From NCBI GenBank assembly GCA_021432635.1, contig MU270016.1, positions 1,684,171 through 1,748,170 on the forward strand: 64,000 bases of DNA. The letters are read 5' to 3'. The translations under genes and the position numbers were made by a program. Shown here piece after piece: positions 21,587-32,547 of this stretch (the first letter of the stretch is position 1; each line of letters opens with the position of its first letter). The notes under the pieces were generated by a model. It made no database searches. It saw only the letters and a program-made list of their open reading frames with translations, and was not told where the DNA came from. The DNA comes from Thozetella sp. PMI_491. Taxonomy: Eukaryota > Ascomycota > Sordariomycetes > Chaetosphaeriales > Chaetosphaeriaceae.

Positions 21587-23492
21587 CTACAACCGGCCTG
21601 CCATCGTCTGGGTCACCTTAAAGGGTAGTAGGGCTGTGCTCACCACACACCCCAGCATAACTCCGCCTGCCAAATACATCACACTATTTGCATCCCCTTG
21701 CCCACTAGACCCCGAAGTCCTCCCATAGAGATGCTGCGCGATAAGAGGACTTAGAATACCGAACAACCTCCCCCAAAAGCCGGCAATTCCGCACGCCGTT
21801 CCGCGAACGGGCGCCGGGAAAGACTCTGGAGTCCAGCCGTAGAGGACAGCGTTAAACATACTTTGGAAGAAGTATTCCGTGGCGAACAGTCCCTCGCGCT
21901 TTGCGCGTGTATCGACAATGGAAAATAAGAAGATTGAGATGCCCATGAAAGCGGCGGATAGAATCATGGTATATTTGCGACCAATAGACCGGATGCGGTA
22001 CATCCAACTACCGAGAAGGATACCGATGACGCCAGGAGCATAGGTGTAGACGTAAGCAGCATAGGTTTCCTTGAGGCTGGCTGAGGCAGCGCCGTTCTTG
22101 AGCGCGAGGATTCGGGGGAGGTAAAAGCCTGCAGTCAGCCGAGTTATTACAGTCTGCTTCTAGAAACTAGGAATAGGTCGCTTTAAAATATAGCATACCA
22201 GCAACTGTAAATGCCGAGTAGTCCATGATATATGTCAGCCACACCAACAGCGTAAGACGCGCCATCAGCGGTCCATCAAAGAGTAGCTTGTACCGGCTAA
22301 CCGCCAGCCTCGCCATTTCCGTCTTGCTAGCGTGGTGCTGTTTCAGCCCACCAGCTAGGACAGGCGCCAGGCTTTGATCGCTGCTGATGGAACACTGGCG
22401 TGTCTTGAGCGATTCGAGCGCCTCGAGAGTCAGTCCGCACTCCTTTCCGTTCTTTTCAGCCATATGCCGCAGGGTCTCAATAGCTTCAGCATCCTGCCCG
22501 CGATGGAGTAAATATTTTGGTGTCTCGCGAAAGTCAAAGATGAAGAAGCGCAAGACGAAGATAAAGAGGGTAATAGCGCCGAGGGTGAAAAGTAAGTACC
22601 GCCAGCCCTTGTTGTCTTCGCGTGCACAGCAAGGAGTGCCCGCTTCGGCGCCATTGCAGGTGGGGAGAGGATCTACCTCGGAGAAGTTGGGAGAGCAGGA
22701 GAAGGTGGGAATAAACCCCAGGGCAATTATGCTGCAGATAATGACGCCGAATGGTTGGAAGAGGGAGAGGGATGTCAGGAGGAAACGGTTCTTCTGATCA
22801 AGGTATTAGTAACATATTCGACTTTGCAAAACTCTGGTATCTGCCGATTTATCACCTGAGGAATAAATTCGAGAACGATAGTAGTATCAATCGGAATATT
22901 GCCGCCCACTCCAAACCCGATGAAGGCGGTCAGGATGAGGAAGGTGTTGTAATTGTCGGATGCACCTAGGCACAGGCCGAATACTGAGGAGAACAAGCAG
23001 GTTAAGTTGAAGGCCCAGCGGCGACCTAATCCACCAGGGTCAGCACGCTTCAGACCAACCCATCTTGCACGGCGAGTGAGGCTGCAAGAGAGGCATAGCC
23101 AGAGTCAGGGAAAATATACCAATGATATCCGATAAACTGCCCCAAAAGAACGCCCCAGCAGTTAACCCAGCATTGAAGCTCGTCGAGATAGTTCCGCCTG
23201 CATCATTCCCGAACCCAAACTCTTGTTGCAGCGGGCTAAGGACAAGCCCGAAGGCCTGCGCCCATAGGAGGTCCAGGAGATACCCGAAACCGCATAACCA
23301 CCAGATGCACCACTGGTAGTAGCCCATGCCTTGGCGATCGATTTCACGATCTACCAGGGCGCACTTTATCTCGTAGATGGTCATATCTTTAAGCCTGGAC
23401 GGATCGAGACCATGAGCCAGACCATCGATATCGAACCTAGGGTCCGTATCCGTTTGTCTGGGCGTCGACTCTGAATAAGAAGGTATTATCAT
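21587..23492 (-). CDS. MFS transporter (sugar-transporter/SVOP-like)
   Basis: Four exons: 23492-23120, 23025-22856, 22793-22199 and 22128-21587; 559 residues with all phases consistent. It is a plasma-membrane-type major facilitator with about 12 spans. The N-terminal cytosolic part is about 55 residues. TM1-TM2 contain WWLCGFGYLLDLLWAQAFGL, then the loop 2-3 motif GSLSDIIGRR (created by the first splice), then GFGVGGNIPIDTTIVLEFIP. The central loop region has RETPKYLLHRGQDAEAIETL. The second half carries IRSIGRKYTMILSAAFMG and ESFPAPVRGTACGIAGFWGRL, typical of sugar/organic acid-type MFS proteins. The substrate cannot be inferred. An internal Cys-rich loop (CNGAEAGTPCC) lies between spans. 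Confidence 0.88.
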
Positions 23493-24331
23493 TCAATACC
23501 TATTGTGCGCGATAGTGTCAATTTATTGGTTGATTTTCTCGTTCACGGGCCAGCAAGCTGCACACAATGGAAGGTGTGGAGACTGCCGATTAGCAGCCTG
23601 GCCTCCAGCGGTGGTGTCAGCGCAGACGTCGGAATACAAATCAACAGAGAGTAAAAGCCAGAGTGACACGGGATGTAACCCAGACTTATGTAGCACGAAT
23701 AGCTAGAGATCCTCGACCTGAGGTGGCGATGGCTACTTCTATGAAGATTCGGAAAGCTGGAAACAATAACCTTCCCACTTGTGATTAGGACCCAGCCACA
23801 ATCAGTTCTTCTGACTCGTGGTGCTTTTCCACTGGGCTAAATTATCCAGTCGGTTGAGTTATTGATGTCATGACTTTGAGCTAAAGTGGAGAGTCAAAAC
23901 TCTCCATTTGCGCGGTACGTTTCCGTTAATCTACCGTCATGCTGACTACAACAGCGCTAAACAGGAGGGATGCGAGCCGGTGAAAACGCGTATGTCTATT
24001 GGCATGGTGAATAGGAGTCATAATTGACTTATTCAGTGTTCTCTGACTTATGTTCTGTTCACAATTCCATGCATAAGGGGATTTAAATGAGGTAGGAAGG
24101 GTAGTAGTTGAGATCTCCAGGTACGATGGAGCGTTTGCCATTCCCACCAAGAATGTGTTTAGGATTGTAATTGCCAATCCAGAAGGAAAACTGCTTAATT
24201 AATCTAGCTAGCTAAGTACCTGTTCAGGAAATAAAATGAGCAAAATGAAAGTGTCTCCCGAACGGACTGAACAGTACACATGTTTACTCAAGATAGCAAC
24301 CTACAATACAGTTCGAAGTAGTCGGACAATC
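23493..24331. other. Intergenic
   Basis: No supported gene. A minus frame at 23926-24177 begins with a hydrophobic stretch but opens with TTG, not ATG, and is not retained. Confidence 0.5.
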
Positions 24332-25152
24332 CTAAAATTGAAACCTCAATATATAAACAGCAACAGCCACAACCGCAGATAACAGCTGGGCCGAAATTAT
24401 TTGCCTTGATGACGAGTTTGGCATAGTTGTCGCAGTTGACAATGTAGCCGTGGTACTAGTTGTCCCACTCGGCGAAACAAGAGCAGTACTGCTAGTGCCC
24501 GTCGCAGTGGTGCCACCAACGCTGCTGGACGTACTCGGTGGAGTTCTGACCAGAAAGTAGTTTGCTGCTACCGGATTTTCCAACCCCGTGGCAGCGGCAA
24601 ACTTCGTAGCATTGAATCCGATGCGATTTGTAACATCTGTGGTGATATTTGAGAAGAAGGCCACATACTCGTCGGGGATGGTGAGAGTCTTCGGCTGGCG
24701 GTATACTTCAAACACGTAGGTGTGCGTCTGCGCAGCTGGAGGGCCGGGAGGGAAATAAGGAGCGTCTTGGGGGCGCTGGGACAAGAGCTTGTTGTTGGAA
24801 AGTTGAAGATCCGCCAAGGCCCAGTGTAAGAGGGTCGTGTTGGATGTGCTACCCGGGAGGTTTACGCTAAGGTCAAGCATCAAAACGAAGTACAAAGCAT
24901 CGGCAGCTGCGCCGCTTGCCCCCAACGTCGGTGCTGATGCTACGACTGGTAGAGAGTTAGTATTGCGGGTTAGTGATCATGCTTGGTAGACGTCATACCC
25001 TCCCCGGGCTCTGTGACGCCTGGATTGACCTCCCCATTACTGTAAATAACTTGGAGGTGGTTACTGACTGCTGGCGTGAACCCCGGTGGCGTTTGAGCGA
25101 TTATCAGGTTCGCCAATGTTAGGAGGATTGGCAGGCGCTTGGTTAGCAACAT
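24332..25152 (-). CDS. Secreted PEBP-family protein, probably GPI-anchored
   Basis: Two exons, 25152-24999 and 24945-24332, across a 53 bp intron with a CTAAC branch; 255 residues. MLLTKRLPILLTLANLIIAQ is a signal peptide. The core resembles phosphatidylethanolamine-binding proteins: FVLMLDLSVNLPG, then LLHWALADLQL, then the anion-site segment PYFPPGPPAAQTHTYVFEVY with RQP. A Ser/Thr-rich linker follows (about residues 175-225), then a hydrophobic C-terminal tail (SAQLLSAVVAVAVYILRFQF), the pattern of a GPI-anchored surface protein. A classical DPDAP motif is degenerate here (LDLSVNLPG), so ligand binding may differ. The role at the cell surface is unknown. Confidence 0.85.
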
Positions 25153-26337
25153 GGCTCTTGGATATAACCTCTTCTCGGAATTAAGGGATTTAACGAAGAA
25201 TGAAGGTCGAAGATACGTGTTAGTCTTGGTGAAAGCACTGGGGAGCGGCCTTATATCTTAAAGCTCGCCCATCATTATCACGTATTGGTTCCATAGTGGT
25301 ACACAGCCAAGCCTTCGAGACCCCTGTTTGCGCTCGATATGGGATAAAAAACTGCGAGACGGCTCCTAGAACTCTGTGGCAGCAAATTCGTTTACACCCG
25401 CAAGCGTTTTGTCATGTATTCATCGTCTGCCCCTGCGCCACGTAATTGCTGGGAATAATCTACAGTTCTGTGGGGATGAGATCAGCTTCAGCCTTATAAT
25501 CTCGAAAAGGTCGAATCAAATTGCACATTCTAATTGAGCCGTCGTTTCATGGCCGCATGTAGCTACTTTACCCACCCTTGCGAGTACGGTGATGTCAAGG
25601 CGCTAATATACGTATACGGCGTCTACATAGGACGTAGAATCTTCCGATCAACGAAGCATCCGACGTCATTTCAGATATAGTTTGAACTCGAGAAGCTATC
25701 CACAGAATTTTATGAGCCCTCTTTATATATACCAAAAGAAAACAGTTGATGTTCCACCTTTTGTCGCTTCATCCTTTTTTTTTTTTTTTTTTTTTTGCGG
25801 CCTATCTGGCCGACCGCGACTGAAGACAACTGGGACAGTGGAAATAGGAATCCGCCAACGAGGACGAGGGGCTAGAGCTAGTATCAGATACATCAAACCA
25901 AAAATAGTAAATACGCCGCCATCATCTCGGTTTGCTTACCTTCATAAGGTAAACCTTAAAGATTGTTACGTGAAAGTGCGAGGTTTTTAGTGCGGGCGCA
26001 GCCCGCGTTCTCATTTCCAAACGACGGCCGCAAAGAAAGAAAGGATGGTCTTAATGGTCACACTTTGGCTATTCATTCTTGGTTTCACTTCATAAATTCT
26101 CAAATCATGGTTCTCCAGTCTCTACAAGTTCTGGATCACCTTGACATACAAATACTCTATGCAGATAGTTCCTCTTATCATAGGTCCTCCTGTAAGCTCC
26201 GCGCCTCGCTTAGCGACAAATTCGGTCTAGCATGTCCAAATAATTGGTAATCGGATTTGCAGTGTAAAGAAGAACTTCGGTGTTCTCGTGGGCTTCATCG
26301 GCGTCCCCTCGGCTTCTTCGTGAAGCTAGACGCGATG
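25153..26337. other. Intergenic with T22 run
   Basis: No supported gene. A run of 22 T lies at 25775-25796, followed by GCGGCCTATCTGGCCG; a perfect GCGGGCGCAGCCCGC palindrome lies near 25993-26007. The T-run could be the tail of a minus-strand retroposed sequence, but I see no element body or target duplication. Confidence 0.45.
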
Positions 26338-29115
26338 TTAATCCGAGACCTTTGTAACACTGCACCCTTGAACAGTGCGTAACCTCCCGAGGCTTATTAG
26401 CTTTTCATTACCCTCTAGCATCAAGTAGGTATTTATTTGGTGAAGCTCACATCGTAAGTCTCGGTCTACCACCTTGATCTTTATTTTGTATCGCACCCTG
26501 TAGTGCCGCATTCCGAGCGGGACTCCGTCGGAATCTACTTTAGGTTCGATAAGCGGTAGTTCCCCTTTATCTCGCAGAAAGGTGAAATCAGTGACAATCT
26601 CGCCGACCAACTCAGCTCCTAGGTAAAGAAGACGGGTTAGTAAGACCTACAACGCCGTGATACATAGTTGAACTTACCACTATTGTTAGGGTGGGTCCTA
26701 GTCAAGTGCGATTCGGTTGCCTTGTCCGACACATATAGCAGTTCTCTAGCTTTTAGTTCGGGCTGGTCCCAGTCAAATGTATGCTCGCACGAGAATGGAC
26801 TGCATTCCCAGACAGACCCAATTGTTGCCCCCTTCATCATTAAGTCAGCTTGTTGGTCAGCGCTCTTGATTGCAGAAGGGTACCATTACCAATGGGAGTA
26901 TCCAGTCTATTGTCTCGATGTACAACTTCCCAGTGTGCGCATCCCGAGTCTTCCTCAATCCTTGTTGCACTGCAAGATTCAGGAAAGGCTCCCTGCGGAG
27001 AATCCCATAGCTAGAGCGTGAATATCTTTGCGGGCCGAGGTCTTTATTCAAAGCGCGTAGCACTGCTCCTGAAGCAACAGCGATGGCTCTATTTGCATTT
27101 AGTCTTTCTGGATCCTTAGTGGCTAGTCAGGTCTCACGGACGGATTTATGATGCTCGAATCAGCTTCAGGAATAAGGATTATACGAGTTCCCCTCTCCCT
27201 ATTGAGTGACTCGAGACGTTCCTTGAGATGCTGGCGCAGCGAGATTGACGAACCGAATCCGCCAATAAGGAGAACCTCCTGCAATACGTGTTATCGCAAT
27301 GGTATGGCATAGCCTTATGCTCTGCTACAAACCTTCACATATTTTCCGTTAGCTATTGCCCCATTTATTTGATCCATCATAATTTCTGCAATGGCTTCAA
27401 GCCGCTTGAGAAATATTTTCTTAATATCTTCTCTGCATTAATCCATTAGCTTAAGTTCAAGCAGATATTATTCCAGAAAACAGTCGTTGGCCACTTACGT
27501 GGGAATTTTGAGGTAGCCTTTATAGAGCGACTTTTGGGGGTTCGGACGAAGGTTCGGGATTTTAAACATCTTCCAGCCCTTTTTCTCTCGATTTATGTCA
27601 AACGTTCTCTTGACTCGATGTTCGAACATGTCTACCACCGTACTTTCAACAATACCTGGTATGGTAACTCCGTCATGCTTCAGGTATGCCTCATCGTCCA
27701 GGAGAGAGTGTAACAAGTTACTGAAGTCTTCATTAAGATAACTCGATCCATGCAAGCCCCCTGAACTCTGTTAGCTGTCTCGATCTACATGATATCCCCG
27801 TAGCATTCGCCTATATTCACCTGATGGCGGGACTGCTTCTTCAGCCAGCCGCAGTGGCATTGTTGTGCTAACAGTATACGTGTTGGCGTCAACAGTTCCG
27901 CCCCCTGGGTATGCATTAGCAACTTGCTGTCGACTATCGACTATACTCGTCCGCGGGTTGGTTCTTGATATTGGCTCACCGGCATCTAGAAGAACAAAGG
28001 TATCGCCAGCCTAGTGTGTAGATTTTAGTTTCTAATGGTGAAATGTATATATGAAGGCAAATACCTACAGCCACTCGGTGGGTTGCTGCAAGAACGAATG
28101 CGGCAGCTGCTTCCGGCTCCGAAACAATGAAGAGGCTTTCGATGCTATTATTCTGAACATCTACGCCTCCGAATTTATTCCGTTTCATTGCTTTGGCCAA
28201 CGCTGTCTGCATGATTCGGCAAGCTTTTTGACTCCAAATTGCAGGTACACATAGGACGGTCTCGATAGAGTAACTATCGTCTAAGCCGATCTTGTTTTCG
28301 AGCTCCCGTTTGGTGTGTCGCAGGAGGCATGTTAGATAGTCAGTAATAATATCATTTTGCTTTTTGATGACCTTTCTCCTCATGAGCATCCTCAGAGTGT
28401 GCCCCAGCTTGAGTCGAACTGCTTTGGTCTCAGGAGATTCATCTAGCAGGAGCTTGAATCTCGAAAAAGCTCTATGATCGGGGTCAGAATATGTCGTGGG
28501 TAAGTTCCACGCCTCGTGGACTTCATATCCCCACATAAATCCACCAGAATCGGGTTCGTCCATGTCGGACTGGTCATCTATCATCATGGTGTCGCTGTCG
28601 TCATCGATATCTCCTTCGGCATCCTCCTCAACAACGTTTTCGTTAAGGTCCTCTTCTCCCTGTGAGAGTTCTCTATCCTCGTCGGTGCTCAACCCTGCCG
28701 TCTTCCGGAAGCGCCAGTCGAGCGGATATATGACCTCTGTCGGCACCTCACTCCGCATATGATCGCCCGCGGCTGCGAAGGTGAAGTCTTTCGGGAAGTT
28801 CTGGATCGACCGGATGCGGTTTATATCCACATCTTCTGTGGATTCTCCTTTCTCGAGAGTCAGGTATGAGACCGCAGAAAAGGTCGTGCCGAAATCTATG
28901 GCCATGATTAGGCGTTTTGAAAGATTTTGACAATCAGCTTCGTCTAGAAGATGGGCTGGCACGTCCTCGTCATCGGTGTCTTCGTACTCATCCGAACTTT
29001 CATATTTAATGGAAGCAGCAGACATTCCTGCAGTGTTCATTTCGTGTTGAGCCATCTCGCTGGGGAATACTTCCGTAGATGCATGACACTGAGGGCCTCT
29101 CCAATTTGGCCACAT
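26338..29115 (-). CDS. HSPA12-like Hsp70 family ATPase
   Basis: Nine exons; introns at 28011-28068, 27905-27979, 27761-27820, 27433-27498, 27279-27332, 27123-27184, 26832-26889 and 26619-26677, one frame of 761 residues. The fungal 'Hsp70-like' family has an actin-fold ATPase without a normal peptide-binding domain. Seen: phosphate-1 loop LIMAIDFGTTFSAVSYL (after a 70-residue acidic N-terminus), connect segment FIVSEPEAAAAFVLA, phosphate-2 LLDAGGGTVDANTYTV (split by two introns), and adenosine motif EVLLIGGFGSSISL. A very acidic insert (EEDAEGDIDDDSDTMM) lies around residues 165-200. The C-terminus contains YRVRYKIKIKVVDRDLRCEL. It shares a promoter with the coiled-coil gene at 29534. Clients are unknown; many copies occur in accessory regions of fungal genomes. 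Confidence 0.88.
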
Positions 29116-29533
29116 CTGCCTGAATTTATATTTTTCACGTCACTGCCGTCAAAACAAGGGTCACATGCACCTACCCCTGCCCAAGTCAGTCAAGGCAGAT
29201 TCACCGATAAGAAGCGAGGGTTGTATGTATTTCTTCACGGACTAAAGACGCGGCGAGACCCCCTGTTAAAGGCATCAGCCAATCAGAAATTCGCTTTTGG
29301 CTTGTTGGTTGTGCTTTGCATAACACAATACAACGCGGCTGATTCAGTCCCCTGCTCGGCATCCAACCTATCCCGCCCCCCAAGCAGTGCAGCCTGATTT
29401 CTTGCGCAAATTTCCGCCACAAACCTAGAAGAGCAAGCAAAGTCGCAGCAGCACACAGCCGCTCATTCATACTTCCACCTAGACACCTTGCTGCTGAACT
29501 TCGTGAGGTCGTGCCAGCCGACAAGGGATACTC
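29116..29533. promoter_or_regulatory. Bidirectional intergenic promoter
   Basis: Only 418 bases separate the divergent start codons of the Hsp70-like gene and the coiled-coil gene, so both promoters lie here. I see no specific operator. Co-regulation is an inference from spacing. Confidence 0.5.
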
Positions 29534-31524
29534 ATGGATTCCGAAAAGCTAGTCCAATGGGGCGACGACACATTTAAGATGCTCGCTTGGCTAGATTATT
29601 GCCTGGAGAAACAAATTGACTTTCGGGCCACGGTCCAAAGTTACCTGAAAGACGTTACAGGGAAGGAAGTTAAGGAATCCCAGGTATTACGCAAATTAAA
29701 GACAGAGTGGACCGGTTCAGGAGACACTGGCAGCAAAACATCCCACGACCTACTCATTCAAGGGTCAAAAGTTTTGAGTTACTATGACGAGGACGAACGA
29801 GCAAAGATCCATGACGCCTACAGCCGTATAGTTGCATCAAATAGAGTGTGGTCGCCGAGGTTAGCCTCCCAACGATACACTTCTCAAGCTTCAGGGACTC
29901 CAGATATCTCCCATGAACAGGTATGTCCTCTGGGCTTCAACTTGTTTCTAACTACCCGCTAACTAGTGTTTTCTATAGACAGACGCAAGGCTGGCAGACA
30001 GGACCGACACTGAGCTACAGCACAGCGATTCAGGAGACGCTGGGTGCCGCAGAGAGACCAATACTGTCGAGACCGTGGTTGAAAGTCCTCAAAGCTCCAG
30101 ATCCGCATCTACTTTGAGCTATCCGAATACACAACCTAGGAACTGCGTTTACGTCCAGGCAGCTACACAGACGTTCGAAGCAGAGAACCTCGAGATTTTA
30201 GTGAATGACTTGCAGCAACAACTCGAGCGTAAGACGAAGGAACTCGAAAAAAGCCAGCTAGAGAATGAGCGAAAGAATAACTCTATATTCACGCTATCTA
30301 ACCAATTAGAAATAGCCCGGGAAGAGCAGGTGGCCCTCAGTGACTCTGCTAGCGCTGCAGAGGCCCACAAAGACAATTATGCCATACAAAGGGATTTGCG
30401 GATTGAAATATCGCACCTAAAGAGGAAAAGACAATCAAGAGAGGAACAGAAGAAAAGTATTGAGAAGGTCCAAACCGATTCCCTCGGATCATCGATTGAG
30501 ATCATCCGGGAGGACTTCGACCACATTCAAAACGCTATTATGAATGCATTAAGCAGCACCGAACCAGCCGCGTTGACTAGCATCTCAACCTCTTACTGGG
30601 ATAACGCAACCATCGAAGTCTGGGCACGAAGGGCTACTGGTAGCAGCTTTCCTGAGATGGTAGACCAGTCTATTAAAGATGACATCATGGAACTCGACGT
30701 CGCCAGATCCCTTGCGGCTGTCGGACTTTGCAACATTGTATTTGAGTCCAGTTTCCCACACCCTTATCTATTGGCTACAGAATCGCCTCTTTTGGACCAG
30801 TATAGGAAAAACATCTCGATGCAAGGTACGGGTGTTCAAGAAGAGGATCTGCAGTTGTCATTCGACCAGAATGCTGATAATCCACATAGATGGCCCACAC
30901 GCCCTCCTAAGAATAGATCTCCTGGCCCACGAATCACTCATATCTGGAAAGTACTTTCAGGATACCATACTCGAGGAGAGCGCCTGGACATTAGCAACTA
31001 GACTCTACGATAGTCTGAAAGCTCTGAACTCCCCTGGGGACGATATAACCGGCGACCCCATGTCGCTAACATCATCAGCTGAATTAGGCTCGGTCACAGC
31101 AGATTCGATCGTATCCCCGGCGGTGGATGGTTTCCAGCTTGCCTTCCGGAAAGCCCTATGGCTCAAATCAAACTTGATACTCTCGACAAAAAAGTACAAA
31201 GTTGTCTTTTTCAGCCCGGGAGACACTTTCAATCGAGAAACTATGTACTTGGATGGCGAGGTGCCTGATTATTCCGCGGCTTCCAGCAACCGCCAACGGC
31301 CAGTGTTATTGGGGCAAGCTGAAGATAGACAAATACATCGGATCAAACTTTGTGTATTTCCGGCTCTATATTCAACATCATCCTACCAGGGCCATACAGG
31401 TGTGATGAGCGACAGATCCCAGAGCAAACAATCTGTCGTCGAATACTGCAATTTTATACATGCAGAAAACAGCCAGAGTTGGGAGGGATTCGATTTAGTC
31501 GTTAAAGCAGTTGTATTAGTGTAG
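29534..31524 (+). CDS. Coiled-coil protein of unknown function
   Basis: Three exons (29534-29920, 29979-30825, 30890-31524), 622 residues. I do not recognise a named family. The N-terminal 95 residues form a compact region (MLAWLDYCLEKQIDFRATVQ ... SQVLRKLKTEWTGSG ... GSKVLSYYDEDERAKIHDAY), apparently a small helical domain. A Ser/Thr-rich linker follows. Residues about 195-300 are a heptad-like coiled coil (LQQQLERKTKELEKSQLENE, then EISHLKRKRQSREEQKKSIE). The C-terminal 300 residues are globular and contain YLLATESPLLDQY and KYKVVFFSPGDTF. It may be a scaffold or chromatin/cytoskeletal protein; nothing shows which. It is divergent from the Hsp70-like gene. Confidence 0.75.
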
Positions 31525-31929
31525 ATCATAAGATTGCCATCAAGCCTTACTTATTGCGTCTAGACTGTCTAGCGACTCGGGATATTGATTTCATAATCCT
31601 GGGTTACTGGTAACAGAAGCCACATAGTGCTTGAGAACGAACGGTATCACAACAGAGCACTGCTACCTGACTGTGCAGTGATAACAGGATGGAAACCCTC
31701 CTTGATGACCATCAGTTTGTAGCTAAGACCGTACACACTGATGGACATGTAAAAAGGCTCGCTATATGCAGTTGCGGGCAGAAGTTATTAACGATCTAGG
31801 GCCTCAATTTGCATGATGACTAGAGCCCTCATATTTCCACTCCGCTCGGCCCCCATTGTCCACTCCTGCCACTTGACGTATCCTAGCCGTTCTGGCACAA
31901 TCCAGAACAACAAATACAAGTTGCTAATT
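31525..31929. other. Intergenic
   Basis: 3' flank of the coiled-coil gene and of the convergent small secreted gene. No other gene seen. Confidence 0.4.
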
Positions 31930-32547
31930 TCAGGAACACATTCCAGTGTAGGACTTCCCACAGCAATCTTTGAACTTGTTCTGGGTTTCCACGCTGGGTC
32001 CTGCGTCGCACTACATATGAACCGTCGTCAGCCCCTATGATGTGAATTTTTTTTCTGTCATTCATTATCTCTCTTTATACTTGTCCCCTTCGCACCCGGG
32101 ACTGAATCGAGAACATTATAAAAGTGTATTTTTTGGGGGCTCCAACAAGAGTAGGGTCCGCAGAAAGCCGAACAAGTATTAGATAGTACGTACCTCTATA
32201 CCGACGAAAACAGTCTGAAACGAATCTGTGCCCATAATGTGCTTGCAGCATTCCTCGGTTCCATTTGGGCCGGCAACCGCTAATGGTAGATGGTGCTCAC
32301 CAGAAGGTATGTTAGGGTGACATTGGCACCACCTAGGTATATCTTCAGCGCGCAGCTCCCACCGGCGGCCAGCCTAACTACTGCTGTAGGGCTAGGGTGA
32401 TAAGGGACTATGCATACAGTGCAGAGACACTTTCGATGCGTTAAATTTCGTTAGTGATTCTTCTGGAGAGGTTGTATGGATGGTAGTGTACTCACGGAAT
32501 AGCCAACAGAAACCCGGGGAGGGTGAAAGTCAACGAAAAGCGCATGT
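31930..32547 (-). CDS. Probable small secreted cysteine-rich protein, fragmented exons
   Basis: This gene hides in three short exons. Exon 1 (from ATG at 32547) gives MRFSLTFTLSPGFCWLF, a hydrophobic leader, ending at a GTGAGT donor (32495). Exon 2 runs from about 32333 to 32194 and contains WCQCHPNIPSGE, ECCKHIMGTDSFQTVFVGIE and a GTACGT donor. Exon 3 (32010-31930) follows a TGTAG acceptor in phase and gives CDAGPSVETQNKFKDCCGKS, ending in MCS and stop. The mature part has eight Cys in the order CxC, CC, C, CC, C, which could pair as four disulfides. The exon 2/3 joint is in phase (0). The exon 1/2 joint is not settled: a CTGAAG acceptor near 32343 keeps frame, while a better CCTAG acceptor does not match the donor phase, so the 5' end may be misread or the gene may be damaged. 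Confidence 0.5.

Noticed and set aside
23926-24177. 83-codon minus frame with hydrophobic start
   Set aside because: Opens with TTG, no ATG, no homologous motif recognised.
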